This document shows positions 1 through 8,766 of a stretch of DNA of 64,000 nt, piece after piece (position 1 is the stretch's first letter; each line of letters opens with the position of its first letter). Origin of the DNA: Streptomyces roseolilacinus (GTDB lineage: Bacteria > Actinomycetota > Actinomycetes > Streptomycetales > Streptomycetaceae). The stretch is taken from contig NZ_BMSV01000005.1 in NCBI RefSeq assembly GCF_014649335.1, positions 463,493 to 527,492 on the forward strand. Direction: 5' to 3'. The notes under the pieces were generated by a model. That model ran no database searches. It worked only from the letters and a program-made list of their open reading frames with translations, and was not told the origin of the DNA. The position numbers and the translations under genes were made by a program.

Positions 1-105
1 CACCGCGCCAACATCCTCAACTGCTCGTTCAAGGAGATCGGCGTGGGCCGGCACGACGCGTCGGGCGGCCCCTGGTGGACGCAGGTGTTCGGCGCCGCGG
101 GTTGA
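1..105 (+). CDS. CAP-domain (SCP-like) secreted protein, C-terminal end only
   Basis: The window opens inside a reading frame that ends at a TGA at 103-105. The 34 visible residues contain an HRANILN motif, an EIGVG strand and a PWWTQVFG ending, which is the typical C-terminal signature of bacterial CAP / cysteine-rich secretory protein domains. Such actinobacterial proteins are usually exported and of unclear enzymatic role. The start, any signal peptide and the upstream context lie outside the window, so only the family can be given. Confidence 0.75.
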   Translation, partial: HRANILNCSFKEIGVGRHDASGGPWWTQVFGAAG

Positions 106-191
106 CGGGTCTCCCGCGGCGGGCGCCCGGCCGGTACCGCCACCTCGGCGGTACCGGCCGGGCGCGCGTGGCGCGGGTGCCGCCCGGGGCC

Positions 192-2288
192 TCAGTCGCC
201 CACCTTCACGTACGTCAGGTACGAGCGGCTGCCCCGGAAATCCGACAACTGGATCGTGGACCCGCCGGTCAGCCCGTCGCCGGGGCCGCCGCCCCGCAGG
301 ATCGCCTGCACGCGGACCGTCTTCGACCCCTGCGCCGGCGTCACGGTGACGAGCCCGGACAGGGGCGTCGGGCCGCTGGTGCAGTGCTGGAACCGGGTGG
401 TGGGCGACGTCGAGAACTGGTGCTGGGCGGACTGGCGGGGGCCGAGTTCGACGCCCCCGGACTCCACGTGGACCAGGCGCACCGTGGTCCACAGGTTGGT
501 GGAGCCGGCGTCGTCGACGGTCGCGCAGATCTGCGTGTCGATGTCGCCGGTCACCAGGTACGTGCCGGGTTCGGGGAGGGTGACCTGCAGGGCGGTGTCC
601 GCCCAGGTGTCGCTGGTGCGGGTCGGCAGCAGGTCGACGTCGGCGACCGGGCCCGCCTCGCCGCGCCGGGGCGTCAGGTACGCCTCGATGGTGTAGGTCC
701 GCGGGCAGTCGCCCGGGGCCGGGGGGTTCACGACGACGTCGATCGACTGGAGGTCGCCGGCGATGCGGCGCGGCGCCGGGCCCGAGGTCCCGGTGACGCG
801 GGTCTGCGGGACGAGCAGGCCCGACGGGGTGGACGTCAGCGCGTTGCAGGGGGACGGGTCGAGGTCCACGCCGTCGCACGGGACGCAGGGGGAGGGCCGG
901 GGCGGGGGGCAGGGGTCGCAGGAGGGGGCGCGCTCGACGCAGACGGTGACGGCGTCGGTGTTGTCGGAGGGGTCGGGGTCCTTCTCGTGGGCGGTGGCGG
1001 TGGCGGTGTTGGTGAGCGGTCCCGCCGCGGTGGCCTTCGCGCGGAGGGTGAGGGTGGCGGTGGCGCCGTTCGCGAGGTCACCGACGGTCCACAGGCCGGT
1101 GGCCGGGTCGTAGGAGCCGGGGGAGCCGGTGGCGGACAGGAAGGCGAGGCGGTCCGGGAGCCGGTCGGTGACGGTGACGCCGGTGGCCTGGTTGGGGCCG
1201 GTGTTGCGGACGGAGACGCGGTAGGTCACGACCTGGCCGACGGTGACGGTGGTGGCGTCCGCCGCCTTCACCACGGCCAGGTCGGAGGCCGGCCGCACCT
1301 CGGTGACCGCCTCGTCGGAGGTGGCGGTCAGCGGCTCGGGGGTGGGGCCGAGGCGGTTCTCGTAGGTGGCGGTGGCGGTGTTGGCGATCCGCCCGCCGCC
1401 GCTGGCCTCGTCGATGGTGACGCGGTACTCCACGGTGGTGCCCGCGGGCAGGACCTCGGTGTTGGGGAGGCTGCCGGGCTGCCCGCCGGTGGCGCCGTCG
1501 CCGAGGTGGAACACGACCCGGTTGCCCTGCTCGTCGAAGTACGCCTGGTCGTCGTCTCTCCGGTCGGTCTTCGGACCGGTGTTGGGGCCCTCCACGATCC
1601 GCAGCGACCCGGGCAGGTAGGTCGTGCCGGCCGGGACGGCGTCGGTCAGGGTGAGGGCCTCGGCCGCGCCCCCGCCCTCGTTGCGGGCGGTGATGCGGTA
1701 GGTGAGGGTGTCGCCCACCTCCAACGGCCCTTCGGGGATGGCGTCCTTGGTGAGCACGACCAGCGGCGCGGTGCCGAAGAACACCCCGTCCAGGAAGTTC
1801 CCGACCCCCTGGTTGCCCCCGGCGGCGGAGACGGAGCGGAAGGCGAACCGGGTCGTGGTCTGGCCGGCCGGCACGGTGTAGGTGCCGGTGTAGTAGCCCC
1901 AGGCGGTGTTGCCGTCGGTGAACCGCCGCTGCTCCACGACCGCTCCGGGCGCGCCGATGTCCAGGGCCATCGTGTCCTGGCCGAGGCGCCCGCGGTGGTA
2001 CAGCCGCCAGTACAGCCTCGTGCCGGGCGTGGTCGGCAGGTCCTGGTGGAGCGTGGAGACCTGGTGGGCGTTGAGCTCGGCGAACTGGGCCCCGTGGGCC
2101 GCCGGTACGCCGTTGAAACCGGAGCGCCACAGTTCGATCCGGTGGTCGGTCGCGGTGGTGAGCCAGCCCGGGACCCGGCGGGGCTCCTGCGTCTGCGAGG
2201 CGTCCGGCAGGAACTCGACGGCGGTGACGGACGGCTGCTCGAAGCTGCCGTTGACCAGAGAGACACGCAGTGGAACGGGTGTGGTCAC
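192..2288 (-). CDS. DUF11-repeat cell-surface-type protein
   Basis: A 698-residue protein. I chose the GTG at 2288 because AAGGGGA lies just upstream; an ATG further out has no such site. The first ~170 residues look like a carbohydrate-binding beta-sandwich of the DUF642 / galactose-binding type (NGSFEQP near the start, Trp-rich strands). Two DUF11 beta-sandwich repeats follow at roughly 175-325 and 335-440, with recurring YRV, VTDxLP and NTATA motifs. A Cys/Pro-rich linker then leads to a C-terminal beta-rich domain. DUF11 repeats are common in extracellular adhesin-like proteins, but I see no classical signal peptide, LPXTG motif or transmembrane anchor. Role unknown; possibly carried out by a non-classical route or misjudged at the start. 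Confidence 0.8.
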   Translation of the reverse strand: MTTPVPLRVSLVNGSFEQPSVTAVEFLPDASQTQEPRRVPGWLTTATDHRIELWRSGFNGVPAAHGAQFAELNAHQVSTLHQDLPTTPGTRLYWRLYHRGRLGQDTMALDIGAPGAVVEQRRFTDGNTAWGYYTGTYTVPAGQTTTRFAFRSVSAAGGNQGVGNFLDGVFFGTAPLVVLTKDAIPEGPLEVGDTLTYRITARNEGGGAAEALTLTDAVPAGTTYLPGSLRIVEGPNTGPKTDRRDDDQAYFDEQGNRVVFHLGDGATGGQPGSLPNTEVLPAGTTVEYRVTIDEASGGGRIANTATATYENRLGPTPEPLTATSDEAVTEVRPASDLAVVKAADATTVTVGQVVTYRVSVRNTGPNQATGVTVTDRLPDRLAFLSATGSPGSYDPATGLWTVGDLANGATATLTLRAKATAAGPLTNTATATAHEKDPDPSDNTDAVTVCVERAPSCDPCPPPRPSPCVPCDGVDLDPSPCNALTSTPSGLLVPQTRVTGTSGPAPRRIAGDLQSIDVVVNPPAPGDCPRTYTIEAYLTPRRGEAGPVADVDLLPTRTSDTWADTALQVTLPEPGTYLVTGDIDTQICATVDDAGSTNLWTTVRLVHVESGGVELGPRQSAQHQFSTSPTTRFQHCTSGPTPLSGLVTVTPAQGSKTVRVQAILRGGGPGDGLTGGSTIQLSDFRGSRSYLTYVKVGD

Positions 2289-2840
2289 TGTCTTCCCCTT
2301 CGTTCGGCGTCGCCCGCGCCTACCGCCCCCGAACCGGACGGGCGCGGGGCGGACGCTCCGGCACGCGCAGTACAGCGCCCGCAAGGAGTGACGGAAAGTG
2401 ACCGGCCTTCGGCCTTGGACAACGTCGTTCGGCAGGTTTGAACAGCATATTTACTGACAAGCGGACGGCGTGTCGCCCTGATGAGCCGCGGCGACCGGGG
2501 CACCGGGAGCGCGCGTGACCCAGGGAAACCAACCGCCACCCCCCGGTTGGCCGGAACGCTCGCCGTGGCCGGGCGTGACGGCAACCCGAACGAGTGAAGG
2601 TGGGTGGCGGTGGGTTGACGCCGCACGGGGGCCGGGCGGGCCCGCGGCCCCACCGGGAGGCGGCGGGACCCCGTGGCGTCCGGACGCCATCGTGCCGGCT
2701 TCCTCCCCGGGGAGCGCCGCCCCTCGGCCGTGCGGCGGAGGAGGGTCCGGCCACAGGGCGATGCCCGGCCTCCCCGCCACCTGCGACGGTCGGTACCGAG
2801 CCGGAGAACCACCCCCGTCCCACCGAAGCGGAGAACGCAC
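2289..2840. other. Divergent intergenic region, no gene seen
   Basis: This 552-base stretch separates the DUF11 gene from a membrane protein gene transcribed the other way. A short AT-rich patch near 2437-2460 stands out against the GC-rich surroundings and may hold the promoter of the DUF11 gene. Open frames crossing the region lack ribosome sites and recognisable protein features. Confidence 0.5.
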
Positions 2841-3848
2841 ATGCAGCGGCCCTCGTACGCCGACGAACCCGGGGCCGTCCGCCCCGGACCGCTCCACGCC
2901 CCGCCGGCCCCGGCCGACCGGTGGACGAGGCTGCGCAGGATCGGCGGCCTCGGCGCCGCGGTGGCGGTGACGCCGTACCTCCTGATCAAGGTCGTCTGGT
3001 CCTTCGGCCTCCTCGTGCCCACCGAGGAGATGGCCGGTGCCGACTGGCGGGCGGTCAACGCGGCGACGGCGTGCCTCGCCGCCGTCGGCGTCGCGCTGGC
3101 CGCGGCGTTCTCCAGGCCCTGGGGCGAACGGCTGCCCGCATGGCTGGTGGCCCTGCCCGTGTGGGTGGGCACCGGCCTCCTCGTCCCCATGCTGCCGCTG
3201 GCGCCGGTGCTCGGCCCGGCCGCCGTGAACCGCGATCAGGAGGCGGGCGCCCCGGACTTCTGGGTCTACGAGCAGACCCTCGTGATGGTCTCGCTGCTCG
3301 GCGTCGGAGTGGGCCTGCCGCTCGCCCTGGCGGGGTACGCCAGGGCGCGGTGGCCGGAGGCGCTGGGCGGCCCCCTCGCGTATCCCGAACCGGTCGGCGG
3401 CACCCGGCGGTTGCAGGTGACGCTGGCCCGGATGGTCGCGGTCGGCTGCGTCCTGCTCGGCTGCGTGAAGGCGTTCTGGGCCGCGGGCGGCGTCACCGCC
3501 CTGGACGCGGACGCCCTGGACCGCCGCGACCTGTGGTGGCACCTGCTGTCGGCGAGCACGGCCGTGTGGGCGTTCGCCGGGGCCTGGGGGATCCTGGTCC
3601 TGACGGCCCGTCGCGGCTCCCGCGGGTTCCTGCCGCCGATGGCCGCGGCCTGGGTGTCGTCGGGGATGCTGTTCTCGTACAGCGCCTACGGTCTCCTCAC
3701 CCTCACCGACCTGCAGCAGCCCTCCCCGGAACTCCCCCTCGCGGCGGCCCTGACCAGGGAGGGCGGCGCGGTCCTCGGCGTGGCGATGGGCCTGACCCTC
3801 CTGCTGACCCTCCACGACCGCCGCCGCGCCCTGCGCGCCCCGGCCTGA
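2841..3848 (+). CDS. Eight-helix integral membrane protein of unknown function
   Basis: A 335-residue protein starting at the ATG at 2841, preceded by GGAGAA; a longer upstream frame has no such site. After a Pro-rich N-terminus of about 30 residues there are about eight hydrophobic segments. The first covers a VAVTPYLLIKVVW stretch and the last ends just before a basic tail (DRRRALRAP). I see no transporter or enzyme signature. It stands alone between divergent and convergent neighbours. A sensor or membrane-stress role is possible but not shown. Confidence 0.7.
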   Translation: MQRPSYADEPGAVRPGPLHAPPAPADRWTRLRRIGGLGAAVAVTPYLLIKVVWSFGLLVPTEEMAGADWRAVNAATACLAAVGVALAAAFSRPWGERLPAWLVALPVWVGTGLLVPMLPLAPVLGPAAVNRDQEAGAPDFWVYEQTLVMVSLLGVGVGLPLALAGYARARWPEALGGPLAYPEPVGGTRRLQVTLARMVAVGCVLLGCVKAFWAAGGVTALDADALDRRDLWWHLLSASTAVWAFAGAWGILVLTARRGSRGFLPPMAAAWVSSGMLFSYSAYGLLTLTDLQQPSPELPLAAALTREGGAVLGVAMGLTLLLTLHDRRRALRAPA

Positions 3849-3922
3849 GCCGCCCGCCGCCCCCCCCGGGCCCGTGGCGTGCGCCGGCGCGGCGCGGTGG
3901 GGCCCTCCGGCGCCGCCCGCCG

Positions 3923-5485
3923 CTACGGCGACCGCGTGGCGGCCGGCTCGCCGCGGCGGACCGCCGAGTCGGCCGGGACCGGGCGGAGCCCGAGGGCGAT
4001 GACGGCCAGGGCGGCCAGGGCGACCCCGAGCAGCAGCCACATGGCGGCCCGGGCGCCGCTGGTGAACACGACCCCGAAGAGGTCACCGGCCTGTTCCGCG
4101 GTGAGGCCCGTGTGGTGCCGGAGCAGGGCCGGGCCGTCCTGCGGGTTCTCCACCACCCGCCCCGCCCAGGGGCCGGAGGCGAGACCGTGCCCGGCCAGAC
4201 GGTCGTCGAGGGCGTCCCGCGCCGAGAGCCGGTAGACCTCCATGCCGACGGCCAGGCCCAGCGCGCCCCCCAGGTTGTGGCAGGTCCACGAGGCGCCGAC
4301 GGCCGTCCCGGCCAGGTGGCCGGGCACGGCGGACAGGGCGGCGACGGTGGCGGGTCCCAGCACGAGGGCCCAGCCCACCCCCATCGCCACGAGCGCCGAC
4401 ACGAGGAAGGGCATGCCGGTGGCCGGGGTCAGGCGGGCCTGGGCCAGCGCCGACAGGGCGAGGGCCAGGAAACCGAGGCACAGCATGCGGCGGGGCCCGT
4501 GGCGGTCGACGAGCCGGCCGACGAAGGGGGACAGCACCGCCACGGCCGCCGTGCAGGGGAGCAGCAGCAGGCCGGTCGTGTGCCCGTCGAGGCCCCGCAC
4601 CGCGTGCAGGTACAGCGGCATCAGGAAGAGGACGACGCAGTAGAAGAAGGCCAGCGCGAAATCCGCCGTCACGGCCCCCAGGAAGTCCCGTCCGGCGAAC
4701 AGCTGGAACCGGATCAGCGGGTTCTGTGCCCGCAGTTCCACCGCCCGGAAGGCGACGAGTGCCGCGCCGCCGCACAGGAGGAGGGCGACGGTGCCCGGCG
4801 AGGACCACCCCCAGACGTGACCCAGGGTCAGCGCCAGGACGAGGGCGGGAACGGAGAGGGACAGCAGCGCCAGACCGGGCCAGTCCATCCCGCCGGTCAT
4901 CTTCTCGCCGTACGACTCCGGCACGGTGGGGAGGCACACGGCCAGCGCGACCGCGACGAGCGGGACGTTCATCCAGAAGACCCAAGACCAGCTCGCCGAG
5001 CCGACGAGGAAGCCGCCCAGGACCGGACCCGACGCGAGGCCGAGCCCGTTGACCCCGTACAGGCATCCGATGGCCTTCCCCCGCTCGTGCGGCGGGAAGA
5101 TCGCCGTGACCAGGGCCCCGGTCGCGGTGTAGAGGACCGCGCAGGCCGCCCCCTGCAGGAAGCGGAAGGCGATCAGCCACTCCGGGACGGTGGCGAAACC
5201 GGCCCCCAGGGAGGCCGCGCAGAAGACGGCGGCCCCCGTGTACAGCACCTTCCGCCGGCCGTGGCTGTCGGCGAGCCGGCCCATCGTCACCATGCCGGTG
5301 GACAGGGCGACGACGAAGACGTTCACGATCAGCTGGAGTTCGGTGACGGTCGCGCCGAGGTCGTCCTGGATGACCGGCGCCGCCGTACTCACGATGGTCA
5401 GGTCGATGCATCCAAGGAAACTCAGTGTCCCCAGACCCGCGAAAGCCCACCATTTCCGTACCTTTTCGGACCCGTCGTCGCTCAC
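3923..5485 (-). CDS. MFS drug/proton antiporter, DHA2 (14-TM) type
   Basis: A 520-residue transporter. The GTG at 5485 is preferred because GAGGGA lies five bases upstream; an in-frame ATG at 5527 adds 14 basic residues. It shows MFS motif A as GRLADSHGRRK near residue 70, a GPVLGGF motif-C-like stretch near 150, and enough hydrophobic segments for the 14-helix EmrB/QacA group. Such pumps expel amphipathic drugs or endogenous metabolites using the proton gradient. No TetR regulator is adjacent, so the substrate cannot be guessed. An AT-rich divergent region of about 270 bases separates it from the tRNA-Cys gene. Confidence 0.85.
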   Translation of the reverse strand: MSDDGSEKVRKWWAFAGLGTLSFLGCIDLTIVSTAAPVIQDDLGATVTELQLIVNVFVVALSTGMVTMGRLADSHGRRKVLYTGAAVFCAASLGAGFATVPEWLIAFRFLQGAACAVLYTATGALVTAIFPPHERGKAIGCLYGVNGLGLASGPVLGGFLVGSASWSWVFWMNVPLVAVALAVCLPTVPESYGEKMTGGMDWPGLALLSLSVPALVLALTLGHVWGWSSPGTVALLLCGGAALVAFRAVELRAQNPLIRFQLFAGRDFLGAVTADFALAFFYCVVLFLMPLYLHAVRGLDGHTTGLLLLPCTAAVAVLSPFVGRLVDRHGPRRMLCLGFLALALSALAQARLTPATGMPFLVSALVAMGVGWALVLGPATVAALSAVPGHLAGTAVGASWTCHNLGGALGLAVGMEVYRLSARDALDDRLAGHGLASGPWAGRVVENPQDGPALLRHHTGLTAEQAGDLFGVVFTSGARAAMWLLLGVALAALAVIALGLRPVPADSAVRRGEPAATRSP

Positions 5486-5753
5486 GCTTCCCTCGATTTC
5501 ATCCCATCTCCTTTTCCGGGCAGTCAACCTCCCCTCCCCGTATGTGTCGACGGGTATACCGAGAAGGCATGGTCCCTTGTCGGAAAGGCATGACGAATTC
5601 CGGTCGGGCGCGATTGCGCGCCTCCCGGGCAGGGTTGCGAAAGGTGTTCCCGCGGCGCGGGGAAGCTGCTACGGTTTCGATGCCGGCGGAAAAGGACGGC
5701 GCTCCGACAATGGGGAGCGCATCCTCTCCGGCGGTTTCTGGAGGTTCTTCTCC

Positions 5754-5824
5754 GGTGGAGTGGCCGAGAGGCGAGGCGACGGCCTGCAAAGCCGTTCACA
5801 CAGGTTCGAATCCTGTCTCCACCT
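5754..5824 (+). tRNA. tRNA-Cys (anticodon GCA)
   Basis: A complete cloverleaf can be folded. The acceptor arm GGTGGAG (5754-5760) pairs with CTCCACC (5817-5823) with a T discriminator, as usual for tRNA-Cys. The anticodon stem ACGGC/GCCGT frames the loop with GCA at 5786-5788, and the T arm carries TTCGAAT. CCA is not encoded, which is common in Streptomyces. A GC hairpin follows within ten bases. Confidence 0.95.
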
Positions 5825-5830
5825 CTGCCC

Positions 5831-5893
5831 CGCCCGCCGCCCGTGTGCGGCGGGCGTCGGTGTTGCCGGGCGGCTCTCGCGCAGCCGCCCGGC
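5831..5893. terminator. Two hairpins between tRNA-Cys and a convergent LysR gene
   Basis: A 10-bp stem (5831-5840 with 5847-5856) lies directly behind the tRNA. A second 11-bp stem (5865-5875 with 5883-5893) abuts the stop codon of the convergent LysR gene. Neither has a long T tail, as is usual in streptomycetes. Together they probably end both transcripts. Confidence 0.6.
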
Positions 5894-5895
5894 GC

Positions 5896-6846
5896 TCAGT
5901 CCGCCCTTCCGCCCCGGTACGCCTCACGGACCCGGTCCGCCAGCGCGGGCGCCCAGTCGGCGGCCCGGCTGTACGGCGGCCAGACCAGCAACAGGCGGTG
6001 GCGGGTGCCGGCGTCGGTCAGCGGGGTGTAGGCCACCCCGGCCGCCGGCGCGGGGAGCGGGTAGGCGGGCAGGACCCCCCGCACCGCGCAGGCCAGCGCC
6101 GCCGCCTCGGTCTCGTCGGACGCCCGGCGCACCTCGACGTGCACGCCGGCGTCCCGTACGGCCGCCGTGAAGTGGCGGCGCAGGTCGGCGTGCCGGCGCC
6201 CTGCGGGGAGTACGCACACCTCGCCGTCGAGGTCATGGAGCGTCAGCGCGGGCTGCCCGGCCAGCCGGTGGCCGGCCGCGGTGCCGATCAGCATGTCCTC
6301 CTCGGCGAGCACGGCGGACGCGAACAGATCCGGGAGCGGCCCGTCCGGCGCGGAGTGCCGCACCACGGCCAGGTCGAGGCGGTGGACGCGGAAGAGGCCC
6401 GGCAGGGCGGTGCCCGGGTCGGCGTCCCGCAGGTCGGCGGCCGGCTCGCGGTGCGCGTCCAGGAGGGGGCACAGTTCCACGTCCGCCCGGGGCAGCAGCG
6501 CCCGGGCGTGGGCGGCCACCAGGGGGAGGACGGGCGTGGGGACCGTGCCGATGCGCAGGCGCCGCGCCGACGGGTCGGCGGGGTCGCCGTGCCGGCCGGC
6601 GGCCAGGAGGCGGTCGATCCTCGGCAGCAGGTCGTCGGCGCACAGCAGCAGCAGCCGGCCCGCCGCGGTGAGGCGGGCCCCCCGGTGGTCGCGGCGCAGC
6701 ACGACGAGCCCGGTCGCCCGTTCGAGGTGCTGGACGCGGCGGGTGACGCCGGCCTGGCTGACGCCCAGTGCCCGCGCGGCACCGGCCAGGCTCCCGGCGT
6801 CGGCGACGGCCCGCAGCACCCGAAGGTCCTGGACCTCCACGTTCAT
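5896..6846 (-). CDS. LysR-family transcriptional regulator (second gene of pair)
   Basis: A 316-residue LysR protein. The N-terminal winged helix (about residues 4-62) has the family pattern DLRVLRAVADAGSL followed by ARALGVSQAGVTRRVQHLE. A substrate-binding-type effector domain fills the rest. Its ATG overlaps the TGA of the upstream LysR gene (ATGA at 6843-6846), so the two are translationally coupled. The effector half is Ala/Arg-rich and diverged, and the ligand cannot be inferred. Because the pair points away from the cyclodipeptide synthase operon, control of that operon is a reasonable guess. Confidence 0.85.
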   Translation of the reverse strand: MNVEVQDLRVLRAVADAGSLAGAARALGVSQAGVTRRVQHLERATGLVVLRRDHRGARLTAAGRLLLLCADDLLPRIDRLLAAGRHGDPADPSARRLRIGTVPTPVLPLVAAHARALLPRADVELCPLLDAHREPAADLRDADPGTALPGLFRVHRLDLAVVRHSAPDGPLPDLFASAVLAEEDMLIGTAAGHRLAGQPALTLHDLDGEVCVLPAGRRHADLRRHFTAAVRDAGVHVEVRRASDETEAAALACAVRGVLPAYPLPAPAAGVAYTPLTDAGTRHRLLLVWPPYSRAADWAPALADRVREAYRGGRAD

Positions 6847-7763
6847 GGCGCCTCGCCGCGCGCCAGTTCGCGGTGCGCGGCGGAGAGCAGGGAGATCAGC
6901 TGGGGCACCCGTGCGGCGATCCAGCTCTCCTTGCGGTAGGCCACGAGGTGGTGCACGCGCATGTCCAGGTCGACCACGGGGCGGCGCACCACGCCCGGTT
7001 GCAGGGGCCGGTACGCCTGGGTCAGGGCCACGCAGCCCTGGTGGCGGATCACCTGGCAGCGGGGGCCGGAGACGACGATGTCGTGCGTGATGCGCGGAGC
7101 GAACCCGTAGGCGGCGCAGAGCCGGCGGAGCCCCTCGTCGCAGGCGTCCGGACCGGTGCACGAGATCCAGTCCTCGCACGCCAGGTCCGCCATGGTGAGC
7201 CGTTCCGCGACGGCCGGCGGCCGGTCGGCGGCCACCGCGAGCAGCACCGGGCTCTCCGCCCAGGAGACGTGTGCGATCGGGCCCTCGCCGGACGCGGGCG
7301 GACCCTCCACCGACTGGTGGTCCCGCAGGGCGATGTCGATCTCCCCCTCCCGCAGCAGGTCCATCAGCTCCCGGGTGGAGTGGGGCGTCACGATCTGCAC
7401 GTGCTCCTCGGACGGCAGCCGCCGCAGGGAGCTGAGGAGGGGTTCGTAGAACACGCCGCACGCCGCCCCGCCGATGCGCAGGGTCCGCCGGCGCACCATG
7501 CGGTAGTCGCGCACGCGCTCCCCGAAGTCGTCGAAGGAGCGGAGGATCGACTCGGCGTGCTCCAGGACGGTGCTGCCCAGGGGGGTCGGACGGGTGCCGT
7601 GCTGGTCGCGCTCGAAGAGCGTCCCGCCGAACAGCTCCTCCAGCCTCCGTATCTGGCGGCTCAAAGCGGGCTGGGGGAGGCCCAGGACCGTCGCGGCCTT
7701 GTTCAGGCTACCCGTCTCGGAGACGACACACAGCTGCCGTAAGTGGCGAAATTGCAGGTCCAT
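6843..7763 (-). CDS. LysR-family transcriptional regulator (first gene of pair), TTA-containing
   Basis: A 306-residue LysR regulator with a clear N-terminal helix-turn-helix (FRHLRQLCVVSETGSLNKAA, then LPQPALSRQIRRLE, residues about 5-60) and a periplasmic-binding-like effector domain. Codon 8 is TTA (7742-7740), rare in Streptomyces and read by the bldA tRNA, so its translation may be tied to development. The cyclodipeptide synthase gene starts 262 bases away in the opposite direction and also carries a TTA. LysR proteins commonly control the divergent neighbour, which makes this the best candidate regulator of that operon. Confidence 0.88.
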   Translation of the reverse strand: MDLQFRHLRQLCVVSETGSLNKAATVLGLPQPALSRQIRRLEELFGGTLFERDQHGTRPTPLGSTVLEHAESILRSFDDFGERVRDYRMVRRRTLRIGGAACGVFYEPLLSSLRRLPSEEHVQIVTPHSTRELMDLLREGEIDIALRDHQSVEGPPASGEGPIAHVSWAESPVLLAVAADRPPAVAERLTMADLACEDWISCTGPDACDEGLRRLCAAYGFAPRITHDIVVSGPRCQVIRHQGCVALTQAYRPLQPGVVRRPVVDLDMRVHHLVAYRKESWIAARVPQLISLLSAAHRELARGEAP

Positions 7764-8025
7764 GTCATCAGTTAAGCCGCTCGTCGGAGCCTTTGCCAGG
7801 TCTATGGCGCAACGCGTCCCGTTCGCGGGATTTCTCGCTCGGATAAATCACCGATCGTTGAGCCGCGAACACTCTGCGCTATTCGAATCGGATTTGCGGC
7901 GGTGGCATAACCGGACGGCAGTACTCAACCCCCCGGCGGACCGTCACCATTCCACTCATCGCTTCTCGGGCCGATGGCCTGGATGCGTCAGGGGGGACCG
8001 TCCGTACCACTGCCTGAAGGTGCAT
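7764..8025. promoter_or_regulatory. Divergent promoter region, LysR pair / cyclodipeptide synthase
   Basis: This 262-base region is noticeably richer in A and T than its surroundings. It contains the palindrome ATTCGAAT at 7881-7888, in an overall T-N11-A type setting as used by LysR proteins. It must hold promoters for both directions. The exact -10 and -35 boxes could not be assigned with confidence. Confidence 0.45.
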
Positions 8026-8766
8026 ATGTTTGAGATTGAACCACTCACGGAGCGATGTCGCGGCTTATTGCCCACAGCCGTTCACGTATGCGTCGGAGTG
8101 AGCCCTTTCAACAGCTACTTCAACGGGCCGCGACTGCTGCGGCTGGCCGAGTGGGCCCTGCGGCGTTTCCCGCACGTCCACTTCTTCGTGCCCGACACCG
8201 CGGCCGCGTACACCTTGGAGGCGCTGGGGTACGCGCCGAGCCGCGCACGCCACAAGGCCCAGAGGCAGGGGCGGTACGTCCACAACAAGATCTGCACCGC
8301 GTTGCGGGAACTGGGTGTGCGGGAGCCCGAGAGCCTGGTCCTCGGCATGGACCGGCTACACGACACGCCCCGCTACACGAGGCTGCTGGACGAGGCGCAC
8401 CTGCGCTTCCGCCGGGACGAGGACTTCCGCGCCGCGTGCCTGGACGCCTCCCACTGGGTGCTGGACCAGAAGCTCCCGCCGGGCACCGCCCCGACCGAGG
8501 AGCAACTGCGCGGCGCCGTCCGTTACTTCCTCGCGGAACTGCCGCTCTTCGCCGACGCCGGGGGCATCGCCGGCCACCGCCCGTCGTTCTTCGTCTACCA
8601 CCACCGGGTCGCCTTCCTGGAGCGCTTCTTCCGCCACGAGCTGGGCTGGCGACCGGTGGACGGGCAGGGCTTCCTGGTCGTCCGCGACCGGACGCCGGAC
8701 GCTCCCGAGGAGCAGCAGCCGGCCGGGGCCGCCCTCGCGGGGGAGGTGGCCCGTGGCATCGGCTGA
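8026..8766 (+). CDS. tRNA-dependent cyclodipeptide synthase, NYH (AlbC-like) type
   Basis: A 246-residue enzyme that joins two aminoacyl groups taken from charged tRNAs into a 2,5-diketopiperazine. AlbC key residues recur at a constant offset of 11: Ser26 (nucleophile, AlbC S37) and Asn29 in GVSPFNSYF, Tyr167 and Glu171 in YFLAE (Y178/E182), and Tyr191-His192 (Y202/H203). This places it in the NYH subfamily. A basic helix (RARHKAQRQGRYVHNK, near 73-88) fits tRNA binding. The ATG at 8026 follows a GAAGG site. Codon 14 is TTA (8065), suggesting bldA control. The last 14 bases overlap the permease gene. No P450, cyclodipeptide oxidase or methyltransferase is adjacent, so downstream tailoring is unclear. 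The product cannot be read with certainty. Confidence 0.93.
   Translation: MFEIEPLTERCRGLLPTAVHVCVGVSPFNSYFNGPRLLRLAEWALRRFPHVHFFVPDTAAAYTLEALGYAPSRARHKAQRQGRYVHNKICTALRELGVREPESLVLGMDRLHDTPRYTRLLDEAHLRFRRDEDFRAACLDASHWVLDQKLPPGTAPTEEQLRGAVRYFLAELPLFADAGGIAGHRPSFFVYHHRVAFLERFFRHELGWRPVDGQGFLVVRDRTPDAPEEQQPAGAALAGEVARGIG

Noticed and set aside
5486..5527. Upstream ATG start for the DHA2 transporter
   Set aside because: The GTG at 5485 has a better-placed ribosome site, and the extension adds a charged stretch not expected in the family; kept only as an alternative.
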